Numbered from the stretch's first letter, positions 1 through 11,173 are shown. The stretch: DNA of 64,000 bases from Nilaparvata lugens (GCF_014356525.2 NC_052515.1:25966065-26030064), one strand, 5' to 3'. Numbers and translations: made by a program. The notes: generated by a model from the sequence alone, not told the origin.

Positions 1-1223
1 AAGCACTTATAGAAATTAATAGTCTTAATACACCAAGTTTTATGAATTCACTGAGAGAAATCAGGCTGATAAGACAACCTGATTTCAAAGTTCTTCTGAC
101 TTGTAACGTTTCTAGCTCCGTCGTTCTTGGGGTAAATGGATAATAATTTTTTGTATCGCTGAATATACTTCTCGTAGCAATAACATGATGAAGGAGAGTG
201 TGGAATGGCTGAATCAGTAGTCCAAGCATCCAAACCCAAGAAGCTGTCTGATTGGTCGATTAGTCGCCATTTTACTTTTACAGCTCACTACCAATAGGAA
301 TCAAGCAGTTTGAGAACGTCACATACAAGTCACATGCAATCCGATGCTCGCTTGTTTGGAACATGATTCACAGTAACGAGGTCTTTCCTATATCTCTTGT
401 ATCTCAAATTAGTTCTTCCGTCCTCCGCTAGAATTATTTTTTTGTAAAATTCTCAGTGGACACAAACCTGTGAATTATTTGTAACATGTAATCATTTAAC
501 ATGTCTAAGGACAGTAGACCTGAGTCAAACTAGAAAAATAGACAGTTGAACCCAAAATTGGGTTTATGAGCACCAAATTGCTAAATTCGGCCCTGAATTG
601 CGGTAAGTCTAATAATATGATATGGTATTTCTAAAAAGATAAATTTGTGTTAGTACAATTTGTTTCGTGAATTAATCAGTGTGCATGAGACTTCAGTTTA
701 AAAAATATGTAATTATTGACCTAAATTACTGAGGATATGAATTCATAGCTAGCTGTAACATCAAAATAAGATAAAGTTTTTAGAGTGAATATATTGATGT
801 TATGGAACTTTTCCATAATAATTGAAGAGACTTGGGATTTTGTTTTGAATATTTTGAATGATATAATATATTACATAATATAAAAATATTACTTATACAT
901 CGTTATATTTTTGAGCCATAGCATTTGATAAATTTGTATAATAACTTTATATCTTTGTTTTCGTTTTTTCTTGTAATATTGTATTGTTGTTTATAAGAAA
1001 CAATAAATTCTATTCTATATTGGCAAAGTCTTTTCAATTATCAAAACAAGAACTAAAATACAAGACACTATAAGACAAATCCCAAAAATTCTTATTTTAA
1101 TTTCAAGCAAAATTACCGAAGTCACAGAGCTTCAAGAACGAAATGAGAGATAGTGTTAACCATTGTACTTCAGGACACTATTAGACAAATTCCCAACATT
1201 CCCCGAGATATTTTAATCATATC

Positions 1224-1494
1224 TCACGCCTTGAGATCTAGAACAGGGACGACTTGGATTCCAAACAATTCCACACAGACGAACTCTGTGTTCTGAGTTT
1301 TAATGAGGTCGTAAATCAGGGAAAGATTGGAGATATTAGAGTAGGAAAGATAGCCAGGAGTGTTCACCAGCCTTATACTCCGGAAATAGCGTGATACAAA
1401 TCTTATGTTTCTCATCTTCTTTGGTGAAGAAGTTTGGTAAAGGTGAACAAAACTATTCAATTGACTCTGTGCATACGGCGAAACGTTTAGAATT
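1224..1494 (-). CDS. Candidate terminal exon or gene fragment, copy A
   Basis: On the minus strand an open frame of about 90 codons runs to a TGA stop and ends VVPVLDLKA. A pyrimidine tract (C-rich then TCTCTCAACTCTTAAG) lies directly upstream and could be a splice acceptor, with the exon starting at 1494. The codons have higher GC than the flanks. I do not recognise the protein. The same frame is open in copy B (24772-25042). Over 237 bp the two copies differ at five bases, all of which change amino acids, so purifying selection is not supported. It may be a real last exon, a decayed fragment or a chance ORF. Confidence 0.25.
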
Positions 1495-2030
1495 CTTAAG
1501 AGTTGAGAGAGGGGGGGGGGGTTTGTCAGACGATTAAGATCACGCTAAATGTGCCATGAATGGTGTTGTCACGTGAGGAGGGATGGAAGCTCTGTTTGTT
1601 AACATCTGGATTTCAGTCATGCATCTCATTCCAACAGTACAGTGTTTTGAAAGTATGTCATACTACAAGTTCTTTCCTCGTACCGTCGAAATTTACTTTA
1701 CTTGCTCTTTACAAGTTACCTCAAACTGGCGCACAAGGAATCTTCCTTTTGCCGGTGTTTTTGCCTCGCCTAATGTACTCATGCATGTGAGCATGAATTG
1801 AATCTTAATTTAATAATTATTATTCATAATATCATAAATAACTATATCATTTTGTTAAAAACTACGGTATATAATTCTGTTATTATATCAATTAAATAAA
1901 TTAACATTTCCTTAATTTTTATGTATGTATCTTAGTTTAAGTGCAGTAGCATATACTTATATTTATTTTTAGTAAAGCTTTTTTGTATTTTGTTTTTGGC
2001 AAATAAATTCATTCATTCATTCATTAACTA

Positions 2031-2207
2031 TCATCATCATCATCATCATCATCCATCATGGACTAGGCTTGTAAAGCCTGTTCCGGTGTCCACCGCTTCC
2101 TCGGTCTTCCGAAGTCCCTTCTCCCATCCAACTGTAACTTCCAAGCATGTAGTTGAAGACGAGTTGGTGGCATACGACGTAGATGATTTGTCCATTTTAA
2201 TCTGTAT
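2031..2207 (-). mobile_element. 5'-truncated LINE tail with (GAT)n 3' end
   Basis: On the minus strand the translation ends in LDGRRDFGRPRKRW followed by TPEQALQA and a TAG stop at 2063-2065. This is the typical C-terminus of a non-LTR retrotransposon endonuclease/reverse transcriptase. The stop is followed at once by a (GAT)n tail (2031-2055). An 11-bp direct repeat, TTCATTAACTA, flanks the insert at 2020-2030 and 2208-2218, as expected for target-primed reverse transcription. Only the last 46 or so codons are present, so it is dead on arrival. It is absent from copy B, so the insertion came after the A/B split. The clade is uncertain. Confidence 0.85.
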
Positions 2208-2500
2208 TTCATTAACTAATCACTCATTATTCTTCATTCAGTCATATGATTATTGTTAAAGCATTTTCAGGTTTTCTTTCCAACGCTTTCTATTATGTGA
2301 CTCAAGTCATAACGGTATAAGAAATTCAGGTTCAAAAATTATTTATTTCAATTTAATTCCAATTTATCCATTGGTACAAGATCACTTATTAGTAATATGA
2401 TATTGGAAAAGGGAAAACAGACAAACCGTTTAAAAGAAATTGAAATCCTCTCCAAATTTAGATGAAAATAATTTAGTTGTAGATTCTTGTTAGTAATAAT

Positions 2501-2854
2501 AGTAGTGGAGTTTTGAGAGAGCTGCCTAACCAATAGAAATCGAGGGGTTGGCCTCCCCCCTCCACCCCCCCAGCCCCAGTCGGCCATTTTGGCCCGCCCC
2601 CAGCCAATAGGAATCAAGGGGCGTGGCCACGCCCCCTCCACCCCCTGCCCTAGTCAGCCATTTTGGTACTGGGGCTGGGGGGGTGGAGCAAAATGGCTGA
2701 CTAGGGCAGGGGGGTGGAGGGGGGCGTGGCACGCCCCTTGATTCCTATTGGCTGGGGGCGGGGCCAAAATGGCCGACTGGGGCTGGGGGGGTGGGGGGGG
2801 AGGGCACACCCCTCGATTTCTATGGTTAGGCAGCTCTCTCAAAACTCCACTACT
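2501..2854. mobile_element. 354-bp foldback element, copy A only
   Basis: Near-perfect palindrome. The left arm begins AGTAGTGGAGTTTTGAGAGA and the right arm ends in its reverse complement. The two GC-rich inner arms, each about 160 bp, also pair and contain CCAATAGGAATCAAGGGG and CAAAATGGCCGACTGGGG modules. It is flanked by a 6-bp AATAAT duplication (2495-2500 and 2855-2860). Copy B has the uninterrupted site near 26105, so this is a clean insertion. No protein is encoded. The very high GC contrasts with the AT-rich host. The transposase superfamily is unknown. Confidence 0.88.
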
Positions 2855-2962
2855 AATAATCAATTTCGTTTCAGATATATTTTATTTGTCAAAAAATAAT
2901 AACTTTTCATGTTTAAATAATGAATTTTCATTGATTGACATTTGATATTCTGGTAACTCATA

Positions 2963-3367
2963 ACTAGTAGTTCTGTGAACAGTAGACCTCACGCAGTATT
3001 CTTATCCACAAGTACCTGATTGAAACTATGGACTTTATGGAAATACAGCAATAGATAAGCTTCTCCACACATCTGAATAATCACTTGTCAGCTGATTTAT
3101 GATGAATAATTCTATAGTCTGATTTTTACTCTGATATTGGCGTATGAAGGAGGCTCCTTTTTTCTTTTATATTATCCTTGAAATGCAAAATTCCCAAAAA
3201 CCTTGTATATACGTCGACGTGCAATTAAAAAAGGAACATCCCTGTCAAATTTCATGAAAATCTATTACCGCGATTTGCCGTAAATGCGCAACATATAAAC
3301 ATTTAAACATTAAGAGAAATGCCAAACCGTCGACTTGAATCTTAGACCTCACTTCGCTCGGTCAATT
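2963..3367 (+). repeat. Repeat family R, short form (copy A)
   Basis: Dispersed repeat starting ACTAGTAGTTCTGTGAACAG and ending CACTTCGCTCGGTCAATT. Other copies are at 15868, 22212, 26216 and 42241. Its ends are defined by the copy at 22212, which has a 7-bp target-site duplication. Read on the minus strand the terminus is TTGACCGAGCGAAGTGAGG, a motif resembling the hairpins of families H and P. No coding capacity is seen. Confidence 0.8.
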
Positions 3368-3863
3368 ATCACTTATTAAACTACTTCAAGACAGCAAAAT
3401 TTGGCAACGGTGCAGAGGTGGACAAGGATAGATATATCTGCGTTGTCTAATAACAGACCAAAATTATTAAACCAGAAGCAAACTAAAGTTAGTGAGTTGC
3501 TGACTTCATATCGTGGATCTTACTATACATGTGTATAGACCATGTTCTTAATATGTGTGACAAGAATATCGCAGTTATCTACTGCCAAATAACAATTTAA
3601 GTGTCCTTCTTCCTGAAAATAATTGAAGCATGGAAATTCTGATCAATTATATTACATGGAGTCGTGTGTAGAATAATTATGTTCATTTTCAGTAAAATAT
3701 ATATTATATAACTCTAATTACGAATCATTCATGAACTTTCAAAATGAAGACATGTTTGGTTTGGAATAACGTGAACCACATCTACCTTATTGTAGAAGAT
3801 TTGCAGGTGAATTATTGTAGAATTTCAGCAATTGAGAGTGAGGAGATTGATAAATGATCTTAG

Positions 3864-4016
3864 TGCCGGTTGCACAAAAGCTGGATAAAGTTTTAACCGT
3901 GATTAATTCCACGAGAACCAATCAGAAAAGCCGTCTTTTCTAGAAGGCCTTCTCTGATTGGTTCTCGTGGAATTAATCACTGTTAAAATTTAACCGACTT
4001 TTGTGCAACCGGGCCA
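3864..4016. mobile_element. MITE family M1 (copy A)
   Basis: A 153-bp palindromic MITE. Its inverted ends read TGCCGGTTGCACAAAAG and the reverse complement of CTTTTGTGCAACCGGGCCA. Inner arms contain GAGAACCAATCAGA on both strands. A TAG 3-bp duplication flanks it (3861-3863, 4017-4019). Copy B carries the same insertion (27061-27213), so it predates the duplication. Confidence 0.85.
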
Positions 4017-4292
4017 TAGTCTTTTGCTCACATCTACTTTATTTCGAAATTAGTAGCTGAGTGATTGTAGCATTCAAGCTAAGTGAAAAGATTGATTATT
4101 GTCATCCTCTGTTGTTAAGAATTTGCACATCTGGCCAAGAAGTACACAAACGTAAACTACTCTCAACGAGAGTAATAATACTGAATTAAATGGGAATAAC
4201 TAAGGCAAGAGGGTAATAACTCTACACTCAAATGCAAGATTAGACGCTTGAATGCATCATCAAACACCCATCTTGTACAGAGAAATTTATAT

Positions 4293-4865
4293 TGCTGTGA
4301 TAAAAGAAGAATTTAACTCTTTATGTGACGGGTCACCTGTGTTTCTTTTACATAGTCAAAGCTTAAACTGAATTCAATCAGCTGTTGGCTTAAACTCAAA
4401 ATGAATCACATTATAACAAATGATACTTGATACGGATTTAATCCAGTTTAAGATGAAATTTAGTTTAAACTGACACTGTGCAAACGGCCCTAAGTGTCAA
4501 AATTCCTTAAAATAAAATACCTTTCCCATGCATGCCAAGAGTACAGTATAATTTATGTGATTTAAATACTTTTAAATAATGCTATATACGTCTCTCACTT
4601 TCTAGAATTACACTTATTATTCAGAAATGAGGTCGTTCTCTTTCAAGTTCTGCTGTGACAAAAGAAGAATTTAACTCACTTTATGTGACGGGTCACCTGA
4701 GTTTCGTACTGTGTCAAAATTCCTAAAACTAAAATACCTTTTCAATGCATGCCAAAAGTACAGTATAATATGTGATACAAATACTTCTAAATAATGCTAT
4801 ATACGTCTCTCACTTTCAAGAATTACACTTATCATTCAGAAATGCGGTCGTTCTCTTTCAAGTTT
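4293..4865 (+). repeat. About 215-bp tandem duplication (copy A)
   Basis: Two adjacent units each start TGCTGTGAYAAAAGAAGAAT and end with GTCGTTCTCTTTCAAGTT. The starts are at 4293 and 4651. The first unit is lengthened by a 142-bp MITE (4351-4492). The same tandem pair occurs in copy B with a period of 215 bp (27487 and 27702). Confidence 0.8.
4351..4492 (-). mobile_element. MITE family M2, left end lost
   Basis: Matches the reverse complement of the complete M2 element at 25262-25412. It ends GTGCAAACGGCCCTAA but lacks the outermost ten or so bases of the other terminus. The corresponding place in copy B (about 27545) has no insert, so this is a private insertion of copy A. Non-coding. Confidence 0.75.
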
Positions 4866-5182
4866 TGCAACACCATTATTAATGCCATGGAAACTCCAAA
4901 TCACGCCACAGAAATTACTGGACAAACTCATAACTCATTAAGGCAACTATAGCGTTTGTACCAGAATTCTTCAAAAAATTACAAAGTTTAGAAGACAACT
5001 CTTGAAACTACAGCAATTTGAGAAGCAGGAAAATATGGTCGACACTACACTTGAAACTGAACAAATTAGGTTAGAACAAGTACTGTAAGTTTTGCTTCTG
5101 AAAGTTTGAGTAATCTATTCATAGGAAAGATGGAAATGAGGCTCGAAAATGTTCTAGCGAAGAGAATGGTAGCATAATTGTA

Positions 5183-5925
5183 TCCTATTATATTAAGCGA
5201 GCAATTTCTGTATAAATCTGGTTATTTTTATAACTGGTTATTTTTATATCTGGCTACTTTTATATCTGGTTATTTATGTTTTACGAATCTCGAAAACTGC
5301 TCTAATGATTTTCACGAAATTTGGAACATAGTAGGTTTATGATATAAAGATTCGATTACACTAGGTCTCATTCTTTGGAAAACTCGCTGAACGACATTAA
5401 AAGGATAATTCATCCTTGGAAAACAGATGATAATTTCGTCGTCTCTTGATAACAAAAGATGCGTCTGCCTGTGTGGAAGAGAGACAGAATTATTTCCAGC
5501 TGTGTAATCATAATCAATCAGCGAGAAATTTTATCTAGCTTTTTAATCGATTTAATCAACATAATCTGATTTGTTGACATGACATGATAATCCTTCTAAA
5601 CTACAGTATATCATAATTTTCAAAGTTGATCATTATTTGACAGTTACAATTGATAAGTGAGTGTTATTTTGTTATTCAATTTGGTTTGTATATAATCTAA
5701 ATTATATTTTTTTTGTTTTCAAATGTTTGAACAGAAAATTGAACCTGAATTCAAGTGTATGGAACATAGCCTACTTCCTGGACTATTAATAGTGTATAAA
5801 TCAAAATTCGGGAAAAAACAGTTTTGGGCTGTGCTGTTAGTACTTCCCCAATCATTTTAAAGAATTGTGTTCGGTTTATCAAAAGTCAATAAATAAATAA
5901 CGAGCAAAGCTCGGTGCCCCGATAT
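5183..5925 (+). mobile_element. Helitron-like family P element
   Basis: Starts TCCTATTATATTAAGCGAGC after an A and ends GCTCGGTGCCCCGATAT before a T. Just before the end, CGAGCAAAGCTCG forms a 5-bp stem hairpin. The start region carries several TATATCTGGTTATTT units. No transposase is encoded, so it is non-autonomous. The terminus is not the canonical CTRR of Helitrons, so a Helentron/HINE-type or an unrelated class is possible. The copy at 23987 defines the ends by an empty site in copy A. Confidence 0.65.
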
Positions 5926-6422
5926 TATAAATTGTACGTGAAAAACTAACTTATCTGGGACTGGCCATCTGGCAATTTCGAAGAAATATAGCACAAGGAT
6001 TGCCTTATTAATTTATCTACGAATGTTATTACATCACTGACATTTGTATCGCAAATAATTTTTTTTCTATTGGTGAATACTTTAGCCACCTAATATAGAA
6101 GCTGATGAGTTAATTTTTTCTATCCTAAAACAGTACTTGAATAGATAAAATAGATGGAAATTTCCTGCATGGAGTACCCTGTTCACAGAGATTCAAGTGA
6201 GGATAAATAGAATATTATTGAAACAAAATTTGTCCGTATCCTATGATGGGACAAACAAGATAAAGAATAAGTTGAAGTATGTATTTCATAGATATTTGTT
6301 AAAAGAATTGAGGTAAATATAGTTTATAAGATAATTATTAATTTTCTATTCAATCTTATCTCACTCTAATCTAGTCTTAACAGAGTATATCAAGCTGAGT
6401 ATAAGACCACGACTACTACATT

Positions 6423-6698
6423 AAGGGTAGGTACACATCAGTTAGTCAAGACAGGACAAGACACGTTTAGTCACAATACTTGCTTATGAAGACATGTCTA
6501 ATTGCAATGACTAATCGGTGTGTGTTGCTTCATAAGCAACTATGTGAAGTATTGTGACTAATCGTGATTAGGCTTGTCTTGACTAACTGGTGTGTGCCCA
6601 CCCTAATCAGTGTGTGTTGCTTCATAAGCAACTATGTGAAGTATTGTGACTAATCGTGACTAGGCTTGTCTTGACTAACTGGTATGTGCCTACCCTAA
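6423..6698. mobile_element. MITE family M3 with duplicated right arm (copy A)
   Basis: The left end GGGTAGGTACACATCAGTTA pairs with the right end CTAACTGGTGTGTGCCCACCC around 6585-6603. Arms include GTTAGTCAAGAC and GTCTTGACTAAC. The right arm is repeated in tandem with a 92-bp period (6511 and 6603). The copy B counterpart at 30149-30433 has the same extra arm, so the duplication of the arm is older than the A/B split. Confidence 0.8.
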
Positions 6699-6837
6699 TA
6701 TTGAACTTCTTGTTTTGTAATTTTAAGGCTGGCTAGTACAGGAAATATAGAAATTGGAGGAGCTGCTTTATTGAAAGTAAAATTTCAAGTGAATCATTTA
6801 TAATGTATGTCAAATTGATAGGTTATTGTAGTGGATA

Positions 6838-7058
6838 CTATAGTGAGGTCCACGTTATAATGGCAGTATTTGATCAACTTTGGTTTTGCTATCCTTGTCT
6901 ATCATTCGACATAGACGGTGGTACTATCCTTTTCTAGGTCCACAACGATGCCAAGTATGTTTTTGACAGTGTAGAAATATAATTAATTTATGCAGAAAAT
7001 CGGCATCGCTATTCTTCTATCTTTATGCACTGTCATTATAAGGTGGACCACACTATAG
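6838..7058. mobile_element. MITE family M4 (copy A)
   Basis: A 221-bp element with inverted ends CTATAGTGAGGTCCACGTTA and the reverse complement of CACCTTATAATGACAGTG-like sequence (CTGTCATTATAAGGTGGACC on the plus strand). Non-coding. It is also present in copy B (30579-30797), and a partial relative is at 20330-20403. Confidence 0.82.
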
Positions 7059-7419
7059 ACAACACGGACACTAGCAAAAAAGCTGGTGGTAAATTTATGA
7101 TCTTGAGAGGATCAAACCCAATATCCCTCTGAACAAGATTTCAAATCAATAACAACTACAAAGTTATCCTATAACAGTTTACAAGCGATAGACCACGCGA
7201 GTACATACTAAAAACTTTTTTCAAAAGAATCTTTCCTTCCTCAATACAACAGTTTTTCCTCTCCTTCTCCTACATCCACCGATTCATTCCCTTCTTCTAA
7301 ATCTTTCTCTCCTTGTCCGTTTTCTTCTATCAAGCATCATATTATCCATTTATTTCTCCCACACTAGAGTGTTTATTTCGTATTATTTTTCTTCTTCTCA
7401 TTGTCTTTCTTCCTACCTC

Positions 7420-7850
7420 TTACTCTCTTTCTTGCTCTTGCACCAATAATTTTACCTTCTCTTATTCATCTACTGGTTTCCACTTGATATTTCTCTTTCT
7501 TGTCTCTCTGCTTCCACTTCTCTGCTCCTTTGCCTCTTCCTCTACTTCTCGTTCATCTTCTTCTTTTTTCTACTCCTTCTTCGTCGTCTTCTTTTTCTTC
7601 TTCTTCTTCTTCTTCTCTTCCTCCTCCTTCTGCTTCTTGTTCTTCTACTTCTTCTTTTTCCTTCTTCTTCTTCTTCTTCTTCTTCTTCTTCTTCTTCTTT
7701 TTCTCGTCTTCTTCTTTCTTCTTCTTCTTCTTCTTCTTCTTCTTCTTCTTCTTCTTCTTCTTCTTCTTCTTCTTCTTCTCCTCCCTCTTGTGTGTGTGTG
7801 CGTGGTGTGTTTGCGTGTGTGTGTGTGGAAAGGTGACGCAAACACACATT
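7420..7850 (+). repeat. TTC-rich tract followed by TG repeat (copy A)
   Basis: Pyrimidine-rich DNA grades into an almost pure (TTC)n run (about 7716-7788), then a TG-rich stretch with the hairpin GTGTGTTTGCGT / ACGCAAACACAC (7808-7848). Long frames through it encode only poly-Ser, poly-Leu, poly-Phe or, on the reverse strand, poly-Lys, poly-Arg or poly-Glu, and are artefacts. GAA/TTC runs of this kind can form triplex DNA. Confidence 0.9.
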
Positions 7851-8059
7851 GCGTGAAATTTCATTGTTTCTTGCTTTAAAAACTTTCTATAACTCTATTT
7901 TCTAACTTTTTTATTATTTTTTTTTTCAGTCTAAAATATATTCTACTAAATTAAATGAAATTGTTTTTTTTTCAAATATTGATTTATACTTTTTTTATCA
8001 TATTACTTATTATTCTATTCGAAATATTATTTCCTTACGTTGTGATGTAGATACTTCAG

Positions 8060-8153
8060 AATTGTATAGGAGGGTTAAGTGGGAGTGAGGGCCGCCGGCT
8101 GCGCCCTAACTTCGCCCTCCATGTTAAAATAAAGGCAGCCTATCTATCTATCT
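8060..8153 (+). repeat. Repeat family Q with (TATC)n tail (copy A)
   Basis: Contains GCTGCGCCCTAACTTCGCCC followed by an AAATAAAGGCAGCC end and a short (TATC)n tail. Related copies are at 20985-21062 (minus, tail TATTC), 31825-31927 (plus, TATC) and 45732-45812 (plus, irregular tail). Short size, GC-rich core and microsatellite tail of variable unit suggest a SINE or LINE 3' end. Confidence 0.6.
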
Positions 8154-8504
8154 TTTTCTCTTTTTTCATCATCATAAGATCGTTTTCCTTTGCTTTTGTT
8201 AGAAAAGGAAAGTTTCTTTCCCTTTTCATCCACTTACTCACTATTTCCTCTACCTCTCTCCCCTATTCTCCTTTATCTTGTTCACCCACCCTCTCTCTCC
8301 AGCATCCTTTTCTCAAGTGGAACTTGTCGACATAATCTGCAACAAGATGCTCTGCCGATAAACATGCAAATATGAAGTCTGAACAGTTTCAACTGTATTG
8401 AAAATCAATGGATACTTGTTTCCCTAACCTAGTTCAAAGGCTAGATTCCTCCTTTTGTGAGATTACATTTTATGGTGTATTCGAAAAGTTTATCTCTATC
8501 TTCC

Positions 8505-9310
8505 TCTTCTTTCTTCTTCTTCTTCTTCTTCTTCTTCTTCTTCTTCTTCTCTTCTTCTTCTTCTTCTTCTTCTCTTCTCCTCCTTTCCTTATTTCTCCCC
8601 TACTCCTCAATACCGCCCCTTTCCTCTTCTTCTTCAGTTTCTTCTTCAGCTTCATCTTCTTCTTCTTCTTTTTCTTCTTATTCTTCTCCTTTTCTTCTCC
8701 TCCTTTCCTTATTTCTCCCCTACTTCTCAATATCACCAATTTCCACTTCTTCTTCTTCTTCAGCTTCATCTTCTCCTTCTCCTCCTTCTTCTTTTTCTTC
8801 TTCTTCTTCTCCTGCTTCTTCTTCTTCTTTTCTTCTCCGTTTTCTTCTTAGTCTTCTCCTTTTCTTCTTATTCTTCTCCTTTTCTTCTCCTCCTTTCCTT
8901 ATTTCTCCCCTACTCCTCAAAATCACCCCTTTCCACTTCTTCTTCTTCTTCAGTTTCTTCTTCAGCTTCATCTTCTTCTTCACCACCTTCTTCTTTTTCT
9001 TCTTCTTCTGCTCCTCCTTCTTCTTTTCCTTCTTCTTCTCCTGCTTCTTCTTCTTCTTCTTATTCTCCTTTTATTCTCCTCTTTTCCTTATTTCTCCCCT
9101 ACTCATCAATACCACCCCTTTCTACTTCTTCTTCTTCTCCTTCTTCTTTTTCTTCTTATTCTTCTCCTTTTCTTCTCCTCCTTTCCTTATTTCTCCCCTA
9201 CTCCTCAATACCACCCCTTTCCACTTCTTCTTCTCCTCCTCCAGCTTCTTCTTCTTTTTCCCCTTCTCCTTCTTCTTCATCTTCTATTCCTCCTTTTCTC
9301 CCCTCACTGC
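8505..9310 (+). repeat. TTC-rich array with embedded minisatellite (copy A)
   Basis: TTC repeats are interrupted at irregular 100-190-bp spacing by a unit containing CCTTATTTCTCCCCTACTCC followed by TCAATA (about 8587, 8707, 8895, 9085 and 9187). The 340-codon frame spanning it is Ser/Phe/Leu low complexity and is not a gene. Copy B carries an expanded version. Confidence 0.9.
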
Positions 9311-9776
9311 TCCCCTACTCCTCAATACCACCCCTCTCCCCACCAACAGAAAACTTCTCTCAACAAATGTTTGTTATTCAAATTCAGATGCAAAACTTCT
9401 GAAATACAATCCCCGATTTCAAATCGCTTCATTCATAACTTATTCTCGCAGCAAAAAAATGACTGGATTCGAAAGATGAGTCAAATTCCGTCCTCTGCAT
9501 ACATAGAAAAATATATACTATCCCACATTATATTCATATGACCCTCTTTCAATACTATATATTCATTTTGAGGCGAATATGATATGAGCGTCGAGATTGA
9601 ACTTTTCCTACACAATCTTTTGAAAAGCGTAAAAGTCTGCCGTACTCAAATCTCAATAGAAATATTGGAAAATGTTGAACGTAGGTTTCAGGTTCTGACG
9701 ACTGAAAGAAATATATATTATTTCACAAAATATATACTTAAGAATACATCATCGAGTTTGTGTTTTTTATTTTCTT

Positions 9777-9849
9777 CTTCTTCTTCTTCTTCTTCTTTTT
9801 CTTGACCCCCTCTGCCGTTACAGCGTAGGTAACGTGGGTAAGTAAAGAC
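9777..9849 (-). mobile_element. 73-bp LINE 3' tail with (GAA)n end
   Basis: On the minus strand a short unique stretch ends in (GAA)n. It is flanked by a 13-bp direct repeat, TTTTTATTTTCTT (9764-9776 and 9850-9862). Copy B has no insert here. This is a very short target-primed insertion, probably of the same kind of LINE as the one at 13362-13734. It shows how a (TTC)n microsatellite is seeded. Confidence 0.7.
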
Positions 9850-10415
9850 TTTTTATTTTCTTGTGAAGAAAATCTCACTCTCTTGGTGTGAAAATATATT
9901 CATTTCAGAGTTTTTCCAGCTACTGATGAGATAGTACATAGATCTAGTTTTGAATCTGATGTCTTTGAGTTTTTATGAGAGGGAGATATGTTATGAGTAT
10001 AGAGGGAATATAGAGAGATCTAGTTTGGAATCTGATGTGTTTTTTGAGGGGTATATATGGGACGAGTGTAGAGGGAATAGGAAATTCCCTATCCCTACCG
10101 TAACAGAAATTCTATCACGGATTACAGTCAAAGAGCCGGAATTGGATCAATATTGAAGGTGGTGAAAATCAGTACTCACATGAAAAACTGGTATCTCTAG
10201 AATAGGAATATTGAAGTACAGTGATTCCTTACCTGAAAAAGATGAGAAGAGAAATTCAGTATGATCAAGGATTGAATCTGAATGATTATCAAATTTTTAA
10301 TTTAAAAATAATTGTTTGATCAAATGCAATTTCCAATTTATTTTCATTTGAATCTGAACTTAAATGAGTTAGAGGGCTCTCCATGAATTTATAGATATCA
10401 GTATAGTTACTCTAT

Positions 10416-10515
10416 NNNNNNNNNNNNNNNNNNNNNNNNNNNNNNNNNNNNNNNNNNNNNNNNNNNNNNNNNNNNNNNNNNNNNNNNNNNNNNNNNNNNN
10501 NNNNNNNNNNNNNNN
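10416..10515. other. Assembly gap (100 N)
   Basis: Exactly 100 undetermined bases, the usual placeholder for a gap of unknown size. It separates the end of copy A from a Helitron whose 5' end is lost in the gap. Confidence 0.99.
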
Positions 10516-11173
10516 CTTTAGAGGCGCACTAAGAAATCTTTTCGCAATATTTCAACTCTAAGGGTGGTTTTCAAGGTTTTAAAGTTCGTCTTTTAGCATG
10601 TATATTCTTCTTCTCCCAATCTCTTAATTATAATTGAAATTTCCATACCATATGTTAATATAGAACTATAATCTAGTGAGAGTACCTCTTCGAAACAGTT
10701 GTTAACTGGTAACTAAATTAATAATATTGTCAGGTTGGCATTAAGTTGAGTTGACTTTGTTAGGTTGGCACCAAGTTGAAGATTGAAATGCATTCATCGC
10801 GGAAAAATTGATGAAACAGTTGTTAAATGGTAACTAAATTAATAATATTGTCAGGTTGGCATTAAGTTGAGTTGACTTTGTTAGGTTGGCACCAAGTTGA
10901 AGATTGAAATGCATTTATCGCGGAAAAATTGATTGGGCACTGCTACTTCAATCAGAGCTATTCCTGGGAATACAGTATTATATTACTAGCCGTCAGGCTC
11001 GCTTCGCTCGCCATATCCGTTTAGTCTGGACCCCCGACTGGATCGTCCTAACATATGATAAAAATGTTCACGCGAGCCTGCTGATCTTATTCTTGGACGA
11101 TCCAGTCGGGGGTCCAGGGTGCGGAGCCCCCTGGCTAGACGGATATGGCGACCGAAGCGAGCCTGACGGCTAG
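10516..11173 (+). mobile_element. Helitron family H, 5' end in gap
   Basis: Matches the body and 3' palindrome of the complete element at 42825-43548 and ends GCCTGACGGCTAG followed by T. It contains an internal tandem duplication of about 116 bp (about 10696-10811 and 10812-10927, each with AACTAAATTAATAATATTG and CAGGTTGGCATTAAGTTGAG). The open frame at 10904-11173 lies in the palindrome and is not a gene. Confidence 0.85.

Larger units (their letters stand above)
1..10271 (+). repeat. Large duplication, copy A
   Basis: This block is repeated in the same orientation as copy B at about 23137-34948. Almost every non-satellite segment has a counterpart in the same order, for example the ORF at 1224, repeat R at 2963, the MITE at 3864 and the MITE at 6838. 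In about 155 bp compared by eye (3721-3875 against copy B) I count about seven mismatches, near 4-5%. Copy A alone carries a LINE tail (2031-2207), a foldback element (2501-2854), a MITE (4351-4492) and a second LINE tail (9777-9849). The left edge coincides with the window edge, so the repeat may extend further left. The right end is close to a 100-N gap, so a retained haplotype is possible. Confidence 0.93.

Noticed and set aside
7313..7879. Open frames of 100-188 codons in TTC/TG DNA
   Set aside because: The translations are runs of Ser, Leu, Phe, Lys or Glu dictated by the trinucleotide repeat on all frames. No domain, no codon bias.
8457..9479. 340-codon frame
   Set aside because: Entirely within a TTC array and its minisatellite. 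The equivalent frame in copy B is different in length and content.
9584..9760. Frame MSVEIELF... shared with 34318
   Set aside because: Open in both duplication copies, but about nine of 53 residues differ, so there is no sign of constraint. The copy A frame also runs into a LINE tail.
10904..11173. ORFs of 89 and 93 codons at 10904 and 43267
   Set aside because: They lie in the 3' palindrome of Helitron family H and read through both arms.
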